DNA from: Natronospirales bacterium | Lineage (GTDB): Bacteria > Pseudomonadota > Gammaproteobacteria > Natronospirales > REEB76 | DNA: 54,561 bases | Assembly: GCA_021792635.1 (NCBI GenBank) | Contig: JAJYUH010000004.1 | Span: 1-54,561, forward strand | Direction: 5' to 3' | Shown here: one piece after another, positions 44,036 to 53,330 of the stretch | Layout of the letters: the number at the start of each line of letters is the position of its first letter | How positions within the stretch are numbered: position 1 is the stretch's first letter | Program-made: the position numbers and the translations under genes | Notes under the pieces: model-generated | Told to the model about the DNA's origin: nothing | What the model saw: only the letters and a program-made list of their open reading frames with translations | Databases searched by the model: none

Positions 44036-45294
44036 ATGAACGACGCAACCTTACCCGGGCAGCGGCGCCGCAGTGTGGCGGTCATGGTCGGCCCCGTACA
44101 GGTGGGCGGCGGTGCGCTCATCGTGGTGCAGTCCATGACCAACACCGACACGGCGGATGTGGATGCCACTGTGCGTCAGGTGGCGGAACTCGCCCGTACC
44201 GGCTCCGAGTTGGTGCGCATCACCGTCAACACCGGCGCCGCGGCGGCGGCGGTGCCTCACATTCGCGAGCGGCTGGATGCGCAGGGCATTCAGCTGCCGC
44301 TCATCGGCGACTTCCATTAACAACGGCCACAAACTGCTGAGCGCTTATCCTGCCTGCGCCGAGGCATTGGCCAAATACCGCAGCAATCCGGGCAACGTGG
44401 GTCACAGCAGCAAACGCGATTCGCAATTTGCCACCATGATCGAGGTGGTGCTCAAATACCGACGGCCGGTGCGTATCGGCGTGAACTGAGGCAGCCTGGA
44501 CCAGGACCTGCTGACGCGCATGATGGACGAGAATGCGGCGGCCGCAGCCCCAAGGACGCCAGGGTAGTGATGCAGGAAGTCATGGTTGCCTCGGCAGTGC
44601 TGTGTGCGCAGCGTGCCAAAGAGCTGGGACTTGGCCGCGACTGGATCATCCTGTCCTGCAAAACGAGTGGCGTACAGGATCTGATCGGTGTTTACACCCG
44701 CCTCGCCGCACGCTGCGATTACCCACTGCACCTAGGGCTCACGGAAGCCGGAATGGGCAGCAAGGGCATTGTGGCGTCCACTGCCGCCCTGGCGGTGCTC
44801 TTGCAGCAGGGTATCGGCGACACCATCCGCATCTCCCTCACCCCGGAGCCGGGCGGCGACCGTACCCACAAAGTGATCGTGGCCCAAGAGATCCTGCAAA
44901 CCATGGGCTTCCGGGCCTTCATGCCGCTGGTGGCCGCCTGTCCAGGCTGCGGGCGTACCACCGCACCGTATTCCAGCAGCTCGCCCAGGACATCCAGGCT
45001 TACATCCGCGTGCGCATGCCGGAGTGGAAAAAGGCCTATGCGGGGGTGGAGAGTATGCAGGTGGCGGTCATGGGTTGCGTGGTGAACGGCCCGGGTGAGA
45101 GCAAGCACGCCAACATCGGCATCAGCCTGCCAGGCACCGGGGAGAACCCCGTAGCACCAGTGTTTGTGGATGGAAAGAAGACAATCACGCTCAAAGGCAA
45201 CAAGATTGCAACAGAATTCCAGCGTATCGCAGAAGAGTATGTGAGAAGTCATTATGCATCCTGGGTCTGCATTCCCTTTCAAGTTTCTTACTGA
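44036..45294 (+). pseudogene. ispG: 4-hydroxy-3-methylbut-2-enyl diphosphate synthase (IspG/GcpE), disrupted
   Basis: IspG makes HMBPP in the MEP isoprenoid pathway. All blocks are recognisable in order: [78 protein letters not shown] and [18 protein letters not shown], with the cluster cysteines. The frame is broken four times. There is an extra A at 44319-44320 giving TAA; TGA at 44487-44489 where Trp is expected (VNWGSLDQ); a missing base near 44547-44551; and a missing base near 44963-44964. The changes do not restore one frame. Either the gene is dead and another copy or pathway serves, or the local sequence contains errors. Upstream of phhA, same strand. Confidence 0.9.
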
Positions 45295-45401
45295 CCTCAG
45301 GTCATCACTTCTCAACCCCGCGGCTGAAGAAAGAACTATATAAGGTGGAAAACCGGCCTGCGAATTCTAGCTGGTAGAATTACGGGCAAGGCAGGGAATT
45401 C

Positions 45402-46208
45402 ATGGGCAAAAGCAGCAAATACGTCGCCAAGGTCCCGGACAAGAACGGTTTCATCCCCTACACCGGGGAAGAGCACGCTGTCTGGCACGACCTCATTACC
45501 CGCCAACGCCCCAGCGTCGAAAAGTACGCCTGCGATGACTACTTGCAGGCCCTGGAACGGATGCACTTCCCCACGGACCGCATCCCCCAGTGCCAGGAAG
45601 TGTCTGCCGTGCTGCGCCGGCACACCGGCTGGGAAGTGGCGCCAGTGCCGGCGCTGATCCCCTTCGACCGCTTTTTCCAGTTGCTGGCGGACAAGAAATT
45701 CCCCGCCGCCTCCTTCATCCGCAGCCGTGAGGAAATGGATTACTTGCAGGAGCCGGATATCTTTCACGAGATATACGGCCACACGCCGCTGTTGACCGAC
45801 CCGCGCTTTGCCGAGTTCACCCATGCTTACGGGAAGACGGGGGCGCGCGCCGACAAGAAAGACCATGTGTGGCTCGCGCGGCTCTACTGGTTCACAGTGG
45901 AATTCGGATTAATAAACACGCGCAAAGGATTGAAAACCTACGGCGCCGGCATCGTTTCGTCCTTCGGAGAAACCCCCTATTCCATTGACAGCGATAAACC
46001 GGTGCGCAAGCCTTTCAAGCCGGTGGATGCGCTGCGCACCCCCTACCGCATCGACATCTTCCAGACCACGTACTTCATCATCAACAGCCTGGAAGACATG
46101 TTCAATCTGGCTCACATGGACCTGATCGGCCTCATCAACGAGGCACGGCGGCTGGGCATGCATGAGCCTAATTTTCCGCCGGCTGAAAAGAAAGTTTCCT
46201 GGGCCTGA
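45402..46208 (+). CDS. phhA: Phenylalanine 4-monooxygenase
   Basis: Hydroxylates phenylalanine to tyrosine using Fe(II), O2 and tetrahydropterin. It is 268 residues, the bacterial single-domain size. EPDIFHEIYGHTPLL carries the two His iron ligands (HExxxH-like spacing) and WFTVEFGLI supplies the Glu. The start MGKSSKYVAKV has GCAGGG upstream. The cofactor-recycling dehydratase phhB follows after 54 bp. Together they feed tyrosine to the degradation operon at the other end of the window. Confidence 0.97.
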   Translation: MGKSSKYVAKVPDKNGFIPYTGEEHAVWHDLITRQRPSVEKYACDDYLQALERMHFPTDRIPQCQEVSAVLRRHTGWEVAPVPALIPFDRFFQLLADKKFPAASFIRSREEMDYLQEPDIFHEIYGHTPLLTDPRFAEFTHAYGKTGARADKKDHVWLARLYWFTVEFGLINTRKGLKTYGAGIVSSFGETPYSIDSDKPVRKPFKPVDALRTPYRIDIFQTTYFIINSLEDMFNLAHMDLIGLINEARRLGMHEPNFPPAEKKVSWA

Positions 46209-46262
46209 ACCTGCGACCGCCACCCAAATCCACTCTGGATGAACCCACCACGAGGTCTTCTC

Positions 46263-46601
46263 ATGACGGAACTGGCCGAAAAACACTGCGTACCCTGCGA
46301 GGGCGGCGTCAAACCCCTGACCCGCGAAGAAGCCGGGCGCTATCTCAAGAAGCTTGCGCCGGAATGGCAATTGTCCGCGGACGTCCGGCAGATCCAGCAG
46401 GATTTCAAATTCAAGGGCTTCAATGGCACCATGGGCTTCGTGAATGCCGTTGCCTGGATCGCCAACCAAGAGGGCCATCATCCGGACCTGGAAGTGGGTT
46501 ACAACCACTGCCTGGTGCGTTATACCACCCACGCCATCGGCGGCCTGTCGGAGAACGATTTCATCTGTGCTGCCAAGGTGGACAAGCTACTGGCAAAATA
46601 G
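46263..46601 (+). CDS. phhB: Pterin-4a-carbinolamine dehydratase
   Basis: Dehydrates the 4a-hydroxy-tetrahydropterin released by PhhA so the cofactor can be recycled. It is 112 residues. The motif EGHHPDLEVGYNHCLVRYTTH contains the catalytic histidines, and the Met start follows an ACGAGGT site. An N-terminal HCVPCEGG with two cysteines is seen in many bacterial members. It is immediately downstream of phhA, as in pseudomonads. Confidence 0.95.
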   Translation: MTELAEKHCVPCEGGVKPLTREEAGRYLKKLAPEWQLSADVRQIQQDFKFKGFNGTMGFVNAVAWIANQEGHHPDLEVGYNHCLVRYTTHAIGGLSENDFICAAKVDKLLAK

Positions 46602-46738
46602 GGACGGTCTGGCACGGCGTCATGAATTTGGGCTGATGCCCGCAACGTGAAAGCGGATTCCGGAATTGGCGCCCGATGCATCACTGTAACCGGACACCTC
46701 GTGCATGGATTCTCTTGTGAGGCATTAAAGAGGCGGTT

Positions 46739-47944
46739 TCAACGCGCCAAGTCGGGTAAATCCCCCTGCAGACCCATGGCACGCCTCACAAATGCGTTCT
46801 TAAGCGGCGTAAAACGGTCTACAGCGCTCAATCCTGCATTGCGCAGCAGACACAGTGGTGCAATATCATTGCTGAAAAGCCGTTTAAAGCCGTCCAGCGC
46901 GGTAATCATCGCAAGGTTACCGCCCTTGCGCGCGCGTTCGTAACGGCGCAACACGCCCACATCACCGATGTCACGCTGACGGGCGTGTGCATCCAGAATC
47001 ACTTCCGCGAGTGCGGCGGCATCCAGCAAGCCCAGATTTACCCCCTGTCCCGCCAACGGATGTACCACATGAGCGGCATCACCAATGAGCGCAAACCCCT
47101 GGCGTACGTATGCGCGCGCGTGCAACAGTTGCAGGGGAAAGCTGGCGCGCAGCGTGGTGGCGGTTGCTTTTCCGAGGATGGCCCCGCTCTCCTCGGTGAC
47201 GGCGGCGCAGAAACCGGTGTCGTCCAGTGCGCGTATCTCGCCCGCGCGCCCTTCATCCAGCGACCAGACCACCGAGGAACGGCCGTCCTGGAGCGGCAAC
47301 AGTGCGAGGGGGCCGCTGGGCAGGAAACGCTGCCAGGCGGTGCAACGATGGGGCTTTTCCGTCGCCACATGCGCCACGATGGCCTGCTGCCCATAGGAGC
47401 AGCCGCGGGTTCCGATGCCCGCCAGCTTGCGCGTCACTGACTCGGCACCGTCCGCCGCCACCAGCAGGTGCGTGCGTAATTGCCGCCCGCTGCGCAGCAC
47501 CAGCGTCACACCCTGCGCATCGAATTCCACCGCGGCGGGTGTGACCGGATGGATAGGTGTGATGTGCGCGCCATTTCCGATCTGTTCCCACAGGGCGTGC
47601 TGAATCAGCCGGTTCTCGACGATATGCCCCAGCAGCGGTTCGCCCACGTCGGCACAATCAAAATGGATGCTGCCGCCGCCGGTGGCATCCCAAACGTGCA
47701 TTTCGCGATACGGCGAGACACGTGCCATGCGGATGGCTTCCCAGGCACCCAAAGCGTCCAGGATGCGCTGTGAAGCGCGGGAGATGGCGAACACCCGCAT
47801 ATCCACCTCCGCCTCGGACGAGAACCGCGGTGGCTCACGCGCATCCAGAATGGCGATGCTCAGGCCGCTGTTCCGCAGTGCGGCAGCCAAGGCACCGCCG
47901 ACGGCGCCGGCCCCCACGATGATGAGATCGAAATCGCGTTTCAT
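46739..47944 (-). CDS. UbiH/COQ6-family FAD monooxygenase (VisC/UbiI-like)
   Basis: A ring hydroxylase of ubiquinone synthesis, 401 residues. The N-terminal GxGxxG (IIVGAGAVGGALAAAL) binds FAD. MRVFAISRASQRIL, the GADGAESVTR-type segment and GDAAHVVHPLAGQGVNLGLLD are the family's FAD/NAD-region motifs. It is the second of two tandem homologues; the first (UbiH) overlaps its start by 4 bp (ATGA). The UbiI/VisC position corresponds to C5 hydroxylation, but family members swap position specificity, so I leave the symbol blank. Confidence 0.88.
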   Translation of the reverse strand: MKRDFDLIIVGAGAVGGALAAALRNSGLSIAILDAREPPRFSSEAEVDMRVFAISRASQRILDALGAWEAIRMARVSPYREMHVWDATGGGSIHFDCADVGEPLLGHIVENRLIQHALWEQIGNGAHITPIHPVTPAAVEFDAQGVTLVLRSGRQLRTHLLVAADGAESVTRKLAGIGTRGCSYGQQAIVAHVATEKPHRCTAWQRFLPSGPLALLPLQDGRSSVVWSLDEGRAGEIRALDDTGFCAAVTEESGAILGKATATTLRASFPLQLLHARAYVRQGFALIGDAAHVVHPLAGQGVNLGLLDAAALAEVILDAHARQRDIGDVGVLRRYERARKGGNLAMITALDGFKRLFSNDIAPLCLLRNAGLSAVDRFTPLKNAFVRRAMGLQGDLPDLAR

Positions 47945-49263
47945 ATGCGCGTGGGGCTGACACCGCGGGCAAGACGCGGCAGGCGGCCGGCGAGACCCAT
48001 GTTGCGACGCGTGAGCAAGTGGCGGGCCGGCGGCAGCAGCTCCAGCGCCAGCAATCCGGCGTTACGCGCCCAGGCCACTGGCGGCAACGGATTGATGAAC
48101 ACGCGCGCAAGGAAGTCTGTGAACAGGGAGGTGCCAAGCTGATCGCACCGGCGTGCCCGTATATAGGCGGCGAGTCGCTGCTCCTCACCCACATCACCGC
48201 CGCTGGCGGCGATATCCCCCAACGTGTCGGCCAGGACCGCCACGTCACGCAGCGACAGATTGAACCCCTGGCCGGCGATGGGATGCAGGCTGTGGGCGGC
48301 ATTGCCTACCACAATCGCCCGGCGGTGCAGCTGCGCCCCGGCGCGCACCAAGCTGAGGGGATACGCCTGGCGTCTGCCGGCTTTCAGGAACCTGCCGCAG
48401 CGCCCGTTGAAACGATCGGCCGCGGTCTCCAGGAACTCCGTGTCCGTCATGGCGAGCATCGCCGGTGCACACCGGCTCGCTACGGTCCAGATGAGCGCAT
48501 AACGATCCTCGCCCATGGGCAGGAGCGCCAGCGGGCCGCTGTCGGTGAAGCGCTCGAAGGCTATGCCCGGCTGCGGCCGTTGCACGCTCACGTTGCAGAT
48601 GATGGCACTCTGGCCGTAGTCCCAGGTGCGCGTGGCGATGCCAAGCTGCTCGCGGATTGTTGAGCTGGCACCGTCCGCCGCCACCAGCAGGCGTGCGCTC
48701 AGGAGCCGCGCATCCGCTCCCTCTACCTTTGCGGTAACCGCATCGCACTGCACATTCACTGCGCCGAGTTTCGCCGGCGCCAGCAGGGTGACGCGCGGCT
48801 GGCGCAACAGAAATTCACCCAGGGCCCGGCCGATAATCCGATTGGGCACCACGTAACCCAGCGCAGGCACACGCATCTCCTGCGCATGCAGCCGCGTCAT
48901 GCCGAAATGGCCGCGGTCGGATACATGAATGTGATGGATGGCGGTGGCTTCCGGCGCCATATGTTCCCACAGGCCGATGCTTTCAAAGATGCGGCGACTG
49001 CCCCAGGACACTGCCGTGATGCGCTCATCATAGCTCGGCTGGCCGTGACTGCCGAAGGGTACCGCTTCCACTACCGCAATTTTCAGCGGCAGCGGCAGCG
49101 ATACCAATGCCGCCGCGAGACTCGCACCCACCATGCCGCCGCCGGCGATCAGGACATCGTAATCGCCGGCGGGCGGATGGTTATCCCCCTCGCCCTGCCC
49201 GCTCCTTCCCGGGGAAAGGCGGGGTTTGATTACGGTGGTGCGTCTCACTTCCTCACTCCTCAC
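47941..49263 (-). CDS. ubiH: 2-octaprenyl-6-methoxyphenol hydroxylase (UbiH)
   Basis: FAD-dependent hydroxylase of ubiquinone synthesis, 440 residues as opened. YDVLIAGGGMVGASLAAAL is the FAD-binding site, SYDERITAVSWGSRRIFESIGLW is characteristic of UbiH, and GNAAHSLHPIAGQGFNLSLRD is the second FAD motif. The N-terminal ~33 residues before the FAD site are unlike the family. They begin at a GTG inside GTGAGGAGTGAGG heptamer-like repeats, so the true start may be further in. It lies 18 bp after pepP and overlaps the next hydroxylase by 4 bp. Confidence 0.9.
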   Translation of the reverse strand: MRSEEVRRTTVIKPRLSPGRSGQGEGDNHPPAGDYDVLIAGGGMVGASLAAALVSLPLPLKIAVVEAVPFGSHGQPSYDERITAVSWGSRRIFESIGLWEHMAPEATAIHHIHVSDRGHFGMTRLHAQEMRVPALGYVVPNRIIGRALGEFLLRQPRVTLLAPAKLGAVNVQCDAVTAKVEGADARLLSARLLVAADGASSTIREQLGIATRTWDYGQSAIICNVSVQRPQPGIAFERFTDSGPLALLPMGEDRYALIWTVASRCAPAMLAMTDTEFLETAADRFNGRCGRFLKAGRRQAYPLSLVRAGAQLHRRAIVVGNAAHSLHPIAGQGFNLSLRDVAVLADTLGDIAASGGDVGEEQRLAAYIRARRCDQLGTSLFTDFLARVFINPLPPVAWARNAGLLALELLPPARHLLTRRNMGLAGRLPRLARGVSPTRI

Positions 49264-49281
49264 TACCCGTCCGGAGCCATA

Positions 49282-50595
49282 TCACACCGACCTGCGTTGC
49301 ATGAACGCTTCAATCTCATGCGGCTGCTTGATGAGTGCGCCGCTGAGGACTTCCGCCTCACCCCGCGTCACCAGCACGTCGTCCTCGATGCGCACGCCGA
49401 TGTTCCACCAGCGCTTGTGTACGCCCCTGGTGCCGGCAGCAATGTAGATGCCCGGCTCCACCGTGAGCACCATGCCGGGTTCCAGTTCACGCCATTCGTC
49501 GCCTACCTTGTAGTCACCCACGTCGTGCACGTCGAGACCCAACCAGTGCCCCGTACGATGCATGTAGATGGCCTTGTAAGCTTCATCCTTGATGAGCTTG
49601 GATGGCGTACCCTTGAGCAGACCGAGTTTCACCAGGCCGGTGGTGAGCACCTTCACCGCTTCCTCATGGGGCGCGTTCCAGTGATTGCCGGCGCGTACTT
49701 TGGCGATGGCGGCGAGTTGCGCCTTGAGTACCAATTCATAGATCGCACACTGCTCCGGCGTGTAACGTCCGTTCACCGGGAAAGTGCGCGTGATGTCGGA
49801 AGCATAGCAATCGTATTCGCAGGCGGCATCAATTAACACCAGATCGCCGTCCTGGAGCGGGCTGTTGTTTTCCACGTAGTGCAGAATGCAGCCATTCCCG
49901 CCGCCGCCTACGATGGGATTGTAGGCGGTGGTGCCGCCATGACGGCGGAATTCATGCAGCAGTTCTGCTTCCAGCTCGCCCTCATTCATGCCGGGGCGGC
50001 AGGTGCGCATGGCACGCTCATGGGCCTTGACCGAAACCGACACCGCGTGCCGCATGACGGCGAGTTCCTGCCTGCTCTTGTAGAGTCGCATGTCGTGCAG
50101 AAAATGATCCAGAGACACAAATTCCTGCGGCGACTGGATACCGGTCTTGGCCTGGGCGCGCAGGCCGTTCACCCAACCGATGATGCGTTGATCGAATTCC
50201 GCATGATTGCCCATGGTATAAAACACCCGTTCACAGCGTTCCATGAGGCCCGGCAGAATGTCGCCGATATCGCTGATGGGGAAAGCATCATCGGCGCCAT
50301 ACGCGCGGCAGGCGCCCTCCGGACCCGCACGCCGGCCGTTCCAGGTCTCCATGAGCGGGTCGCGCTCACGGCAGAACAGGATGTATTCCGCCTGTTTGCG
50401 CCCCGGCACCAGTACCGCCACCGCGTCCGCTTCGGGGAAACCGGTGAGATAGTGGAAATCGCTGTCCTGACGGAAGGGATACTGGGTATCACGGTTGCGA
50501 ATCTTCTCGTGCGCCGCAGGCACGATGGCGATGGTGTCGTGTCCCATCATGCGCATGAGTTCGCGACGGCGTCTGGAAAATTCTGCTGGCTGCAT
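49282..50595 (-). CDS. pepP: Xaa-Pro aminopeptidase
   Basis: Dinuclear metallopeptidase that removes N-terminal residues ahead of proline. It is 437 residues. The pita-bread fold's metal ligands are all visible: Asp in LIDAACEYDCY, Asp in DITRTF, His in HRTGHWLGLDVHDVG, Glu in TVEPGIYI and Glu in IEDDVLVT. The N-terminal creatinase-like domain (YPFRQDSDFHYLTG) is standard. It follows ygfB with a 25-bp gap and precedes ubiH, the E. coli gene order. Confidence 0.96.
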   Translation of the reverse strand: MQPAEFSRRRRELMRMMGHDTIAIVPAAHEKIRNRDTQYPFRQDSDFHYLTGFPEADAVAVLVPGRKQAEYILFCRERDPLMETWNGRRAGPEGACRAYGADDAFPISDIGDILPGLMERCERVFYTMGNHAEFDQRIIGWVNGLRAQAKTGIQSPQEFVSLDHFLHDMRLYKSRQELAVMRHAVSVSVKAHERAMRTCRPGMNEGELEAELLHEFRRHGGTTAYNPIVGGGGNGCILHYVENNSPLQDGDLVLIDAACEYDCYASDITRTFPVNGRYTPEQCAIYELVLKAQLAAIAKVRAGNHWNAPHEEAVKVLTTGLVKLGLLKGTPSKLIKDEAYKAIYMHRTGHWLGLDVHDVGDYKVGDEWRELEPGMVLTVEPGIYIAAGTRGVHKRWWNIGVRIEDDVLVTRGEAEVLSGALIKQPHEIEAFMQRRSV

Positions 50596-50620
50596 CTCGA
50601 TTCCGGGTTTTCAGGGGGGG

Positions 50621-51181
50621 TTAATGTAAGCCGGGAGCGGCCCGGTGCGCACCGGGCTGCGGTGGATTGAGTTCTTCGAACAGGAGCTGCACACCCACGC
50701 GCACATATTCCACGATTTCGGTATAGGCGTTCTCGTCCTGTTCGTCGCTGTCCTGCGCCTCAATACCGGCGCGGGCGATCTCGGTCATGTCGCGCAATAT
50801 CTCACCGGCATCGCCCGCAAGGTTTTCCAGCACGCCGGGCGTGCACCCCAGGCTAAGGCCATACAGAAATCCCCGGCACCACTCACCCAGGGCCGTTGCC
50901 CGTTGCGGCAGGGAGGTGTCATCCGCCGGCAAAAGGGGGTAAAAGCCCATGTCGGGCGCGCGCAGTAACCCACGCGCCTCCTCACTGAGGCCCAATAACA
51001 GCTCCCGGCATTCCGCCGCCGGCGCATCGCCTGCGACGCTTGCATCCAAGACGTTTTCAAGCCAGCCATTGCCGGCAGCGCATACGATCCCGCATACGGT
51101 GCCGTGACATTCCGCCGCATCAGCGTCCGTGCCGGCGCGCCTGAGTGCATCCTGCAGCAGATTGAAATTGGCGGGTGACAA
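50621..51181 (-). CDS. ygfB: UPF0149 (YgfB) family protein
   Basis: A helical protein of 186 residues with the conserved AECHGTVCGI near the N-terminus and WCRGFLYGLSLG near the middle, then a Gly/Asp-rich and acidic C-terminal region. The family's role is poorly defined; a regulatory function at the start of this operon in some gammaproteobacteria has been proposed. It is the first gene of the leftward ygfB-pepP-ubiH-visC operon, divergent from the zapB-like gene. Confidence 0.9.
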   Translation of the reverse strand: MSPANFNLLQDALRRAGTDADAAECHGTVCGIVCAAGNGWLENVLDASVAGDAPAAECRELLLGLSEEARGLLRAPDMGFYPLLPADDTSLPQRATALGEWCRGFLYGLSLGCTPGVLENLAGDAGEILRDMTEIARAGIEAQDSDEQDENAYTEIVEYVRVGVQLLFEELNPPQPGAHRAAPGLH

Positions 51182-51285
51182 CGCGGCTCCGACGCAGACG
51201 GGAGGGCACTATGCTAGCACCGCCCGCCCCGTACATGAACTTGACCGCGTTGACCGCTTCACGGGTGCCGCTCTATAGTGTTTGC

Positions 51286-51519
51286 ATGAGCGGCGATAAA
51301 ATACGCGAACTGCTGGAACAGGAACTCAAGCGGCTGGAAGTCCGCGTGGAAGAACTGGTTGCGGCCTGCGGCAAACTGCGCGGGGATAATCAGTCCCTGC
51401 GGGAACGGCTGGAAAGCCTCAGCTCGGAGCGTGCCGGCCTGCTGGCCAAGAACGAGCAGGTGCGCGGGCGGGTGGAGGCCATGATTATCCGTCTCAAGGC
51501 CCTGGAGGAAAGCACATGA
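51286..51519 (+). CDS. ZapB-like coiled-coil protein (TIGR02449-type)
   Basis: A 77-residue protein that is almost entirely coiled coil: ELLEQELKRLEVRVEEL and further heptads to the C-terminus. Its stop overlaps the zapA start by 4 bp (ATGA), indicating coupled translation. Small coiled-coil genes beside zapA are recurrent in gammaproteobacteria and resemble ZapB. A Z-ring-associated role is likely but inferred from context. I start at ATG 51286; upstream extensions are not coiled coil. Confidence 0.85.
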   Translation: MSGDKIRELLEQELKRLEVRVEELVAACGKLRGDNQSLRERLESLSSERAGLLAKNEQVRGRVEAMIIRLKALEEST

Positions 51520-51827
51520 GCGAGGAACTTGCCCGCGTTACGGTGCGCATTCTCGACAAGGAATACCAGGTGGCCTGTCCGGACGACGAACGCGAGGCGT
51601 TGCTGGAGTCCGCCGGGCTCCTCAACCGCAAGATGCGAGAGATCCGCGAAAGCGGCAGGATAGTGGGCCTGGACCGCATCGCGGTGCTGGCCGCCCTCAA
51701 TCTTTCCCATGAGATTTTGCAGAACCAGCACTCGGCGAACGAGGCGGATCAGTCTCTGCTCGGCCGGCTGCGCATACTCAATGACCGGCTGACTCTGGCT
51801 GCCGCCAGCGGCGGTCCGGCACACTAA
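51516..51827 (+). CDS. zapA: Cell division protein ZapA
   Basis: FtsZ-associated protein that bundles protofilaments. It is 103 residues. The N-terminal globular part (VTVRILDKEYQVACPDDEREALLESAGLLNRKM) is the ZapA signature, followed by a dimerisation helix (LNLSHEIL). Immediately downstream is the 6S RNA gene and fau, the conserved zapA-ssrS-fau arrangement. Confidence 0.95.
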   Translation: MSEELARVTVRILDKEYQVACPDDEREALLESAGLLNRKMREIRESGRIVGLDRIAVLAALNLSHEILQNQHSANEADQSLLGRLRILNDRLTLAAASGGPAH

Positions 51828-51872
51828 CATCCGGACCCGCGCGACAAATGCGACCGGGTTTGTTTCAGGGTA

Positions 51873-52062
51873 TGGCGTCTCCTATGGTGTGCGATACGGG
51901 CTGGGTTACTCTTTGAGCCTAAATCAAAACCCCGGAGTTGGCCCGTTGACGTCGGTGTGCAGGTCCGCCATGCAGCGGAAAGCCTAAAGCATCACGGTCG
52001 GCTCCACCTGAACCTTTGGTTCAAGGGCGAAAGCCTGTAACGGCACTGATGGGAGACGCCTC
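51873..52062 (+). ncRNA. ssrS: 6S RNA
   Basis: Binds and inhibits sigma70 RNA polymerase by mimicking an open promoter. The sequence lies between zapA and fau, its conserved location. The closing stem pairs TGGCGTCTCC (51873-51882) with GGGAGACGCC (52051-52060). The 3' half contains the characteristic CACCTGAACCTTTGGTTCAAGGGC and AGCCTGTAACGGCA segments. Ends are approximate. Confidence 0.92.
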
Positions 52063-52077
52063 TTTGATCTGCTGCGC

Positions 52078-52683
52078 GTGACTACCCGTACCACCCTCCG
52101 CCAGAAAATACGCGCCCGCCGGCGTGTGCTGGATGGTGCGACGCGCCGACAAGCGGCGGAATCACTGCTGACCATCGTCACCGCCTTACCCTGCTACCGG
52201 TCGGCACAGCACGTGGCTGCGTATGTGGCCGTGGAAGGTGAACTGGATCCGGAGTTACTGCTGCGGCGCGCACACGCTGACGGCAAACATGTTTATCTTC
52301 CGCTGCTGCCCCGGGAACGCAATGCGACTCTCGGATTTCTCCCCTGGGAGCCCGGCCTGCGCATGCAGGCAAACCGGCTTGGCATTCCCGAACCATCCGC
52401 CTCCGGGCACACCGCGATCGCCCCCCGGCTGCTGGATCTGGTACTCACCCCGCTGGTGGCTTTCGACAACCGCGGGCGGCGACTGGGGATGGGGGGGGGG
52501 TATTACGACCGTACTTTCGCCTTCCTGAAGACGGGTATAACCAAGCCGCTGCTGCTGGGACTGGCCTACGAATTTCAGCGATTCGATCCGTTATACGGGG
52601 AATCCTGGGACGTGCCGCTGGCGGGAGTGGTGACGGAAAGCCACGTGTATTTTTTTGCGGAAAACCCACCAGCCGATCCATGA
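52078..52683 (+). CDS. fau: 5-formyltetrahydrofolate cyclo-ligase family protein
   Basis: ATP-dependent conversion of 5-formyl-THF to 5,10-methenyl-THF. It is 201 residues, with a GTG start at 52078 very close to the 6S RNA end. LRQKIRARRRVL begins the fold, and LGMGGGYYDRTFAFLK is the hallmark ATP/folate-binding motif. Its codons create a run of ten Gs at 52491-52500. The 3' end overlaps the EVE-domain gene by 4 bp. Co-transcription with 6S RNA is the usual pattern. Confidence 0.94.
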   Translation: MTTRTTLRQKIRARRRVLDGATRRQAAESLLTIVTALPCYRSAQHVAAYVAVEGELDPELLLRRAHADGKHVYLPLLPRERNATLGFLPWEPGLRMQANRLGIPEPSASGHTAIAPRLLDLVLTPLVAFDNRGRRLGMGGGYYDRTFAFLKTGITKPLLLGLAYEFQRFDPLYGESWDVPLAGVVTESHVYFFAENPPADP

Positions 52684-53147
52684 ACTACTGGCTGATGAAA
52701 TCCGAACCCGATGCCTTCAGCATCGAGGCGCTGGCCCGGATGCCACGCAAGACCGCTCATTGGGACGGGGTGCGCAATTTTCAGGTCCGCAACATGCTGC
52801 GGGACCAAATGCGCAAGGGTGACCTCGCCTTCTTCTACCACTCGAGTTGCGCCGTACCCGGCATCGTGGGCAGCATGAAAGTAAGCCGAGCGGGATACGC
52901 GGATTTCACGGCTTTTGTGCCGGAAAATCCTCATTTCGACCCGCGCAGCCGCCCGGAAAAACCTCTCTGGTACATGGTGGATGTAACCCTGGTAAGGCGC
53001 TTCCCGCGCCCGATCACACTCACCGAACTGCGTCGTCATGCGGTACTCAAGAACATGCTCATCCTGAGGCGCGGCAACCGTCTGTCCATCACGCCGGTCA
53101 CCGCGAAACAATGGCATTTCATCCTCAAACTGGCTGCTGACACCTGA
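52680..53147 (+). CDS. EVE-domain protein (thymocyte nuclear protein 1-like)
   Basis: A 155-residue EVE domain, a PUA-like fold that recognises modified bases. The pattern MNYWLMKSEPDAFSIEAL, then WDGVRNFQVRNMLR and GDLAFFYHSS is diagnostic. It is often found downstream of fau in gammaproteobacteria and overlaps it here by 4 bp (ATGA). Bacterial members may bind modified DNA or RNA; the ligand is unknown. Confidence 0.93.
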   Translation: MNYWLMKSEPDAFSIEALARMPRKTAHWDGVRNFQVRNMLRDQMRKGDLAFFYHSSCAVPGIVGSMKVSRAGYADFTAFVPENPHFDPRSRPEKPLWYMVDVTLVRRFPRPITLTELRRHAVLKNMLILRRGNRLSITPVTAKQWHFILKLAADT

Positions 53148-53289
53148 CGGAGATGCAAGCACGGCGAAAACCATCCGCAAAATGCCGTTGGTGGTCGCAC
53201 ATGGCACTCCAAGATGCCTGCAAACGGCAAAATTACGCTCTAAACCGGCAAAAAATCTTTGCAAAACTGGAAATTTGCCTTTTCTTGTA

Positions 53290-53295
53290 TATACT
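53290..53295 (+). promoter_or_regulatory. -10 box before the histone H1-like gene
   Basis: TATACT at 53290-53295 within an AT-rich stretch. The best -35 at 17-bp spacing (CTGGAA, 53267-53272) matches only three positions of TTGACA. A GGGAGGA ribosome binding site stands about 10 bp before the ATG at 53331. Confidence 0.45.
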
Positions 53296-53330
53296 CAAGT
53301 GCGTGTGATCTAACCGGGAGGATCTTTGAA

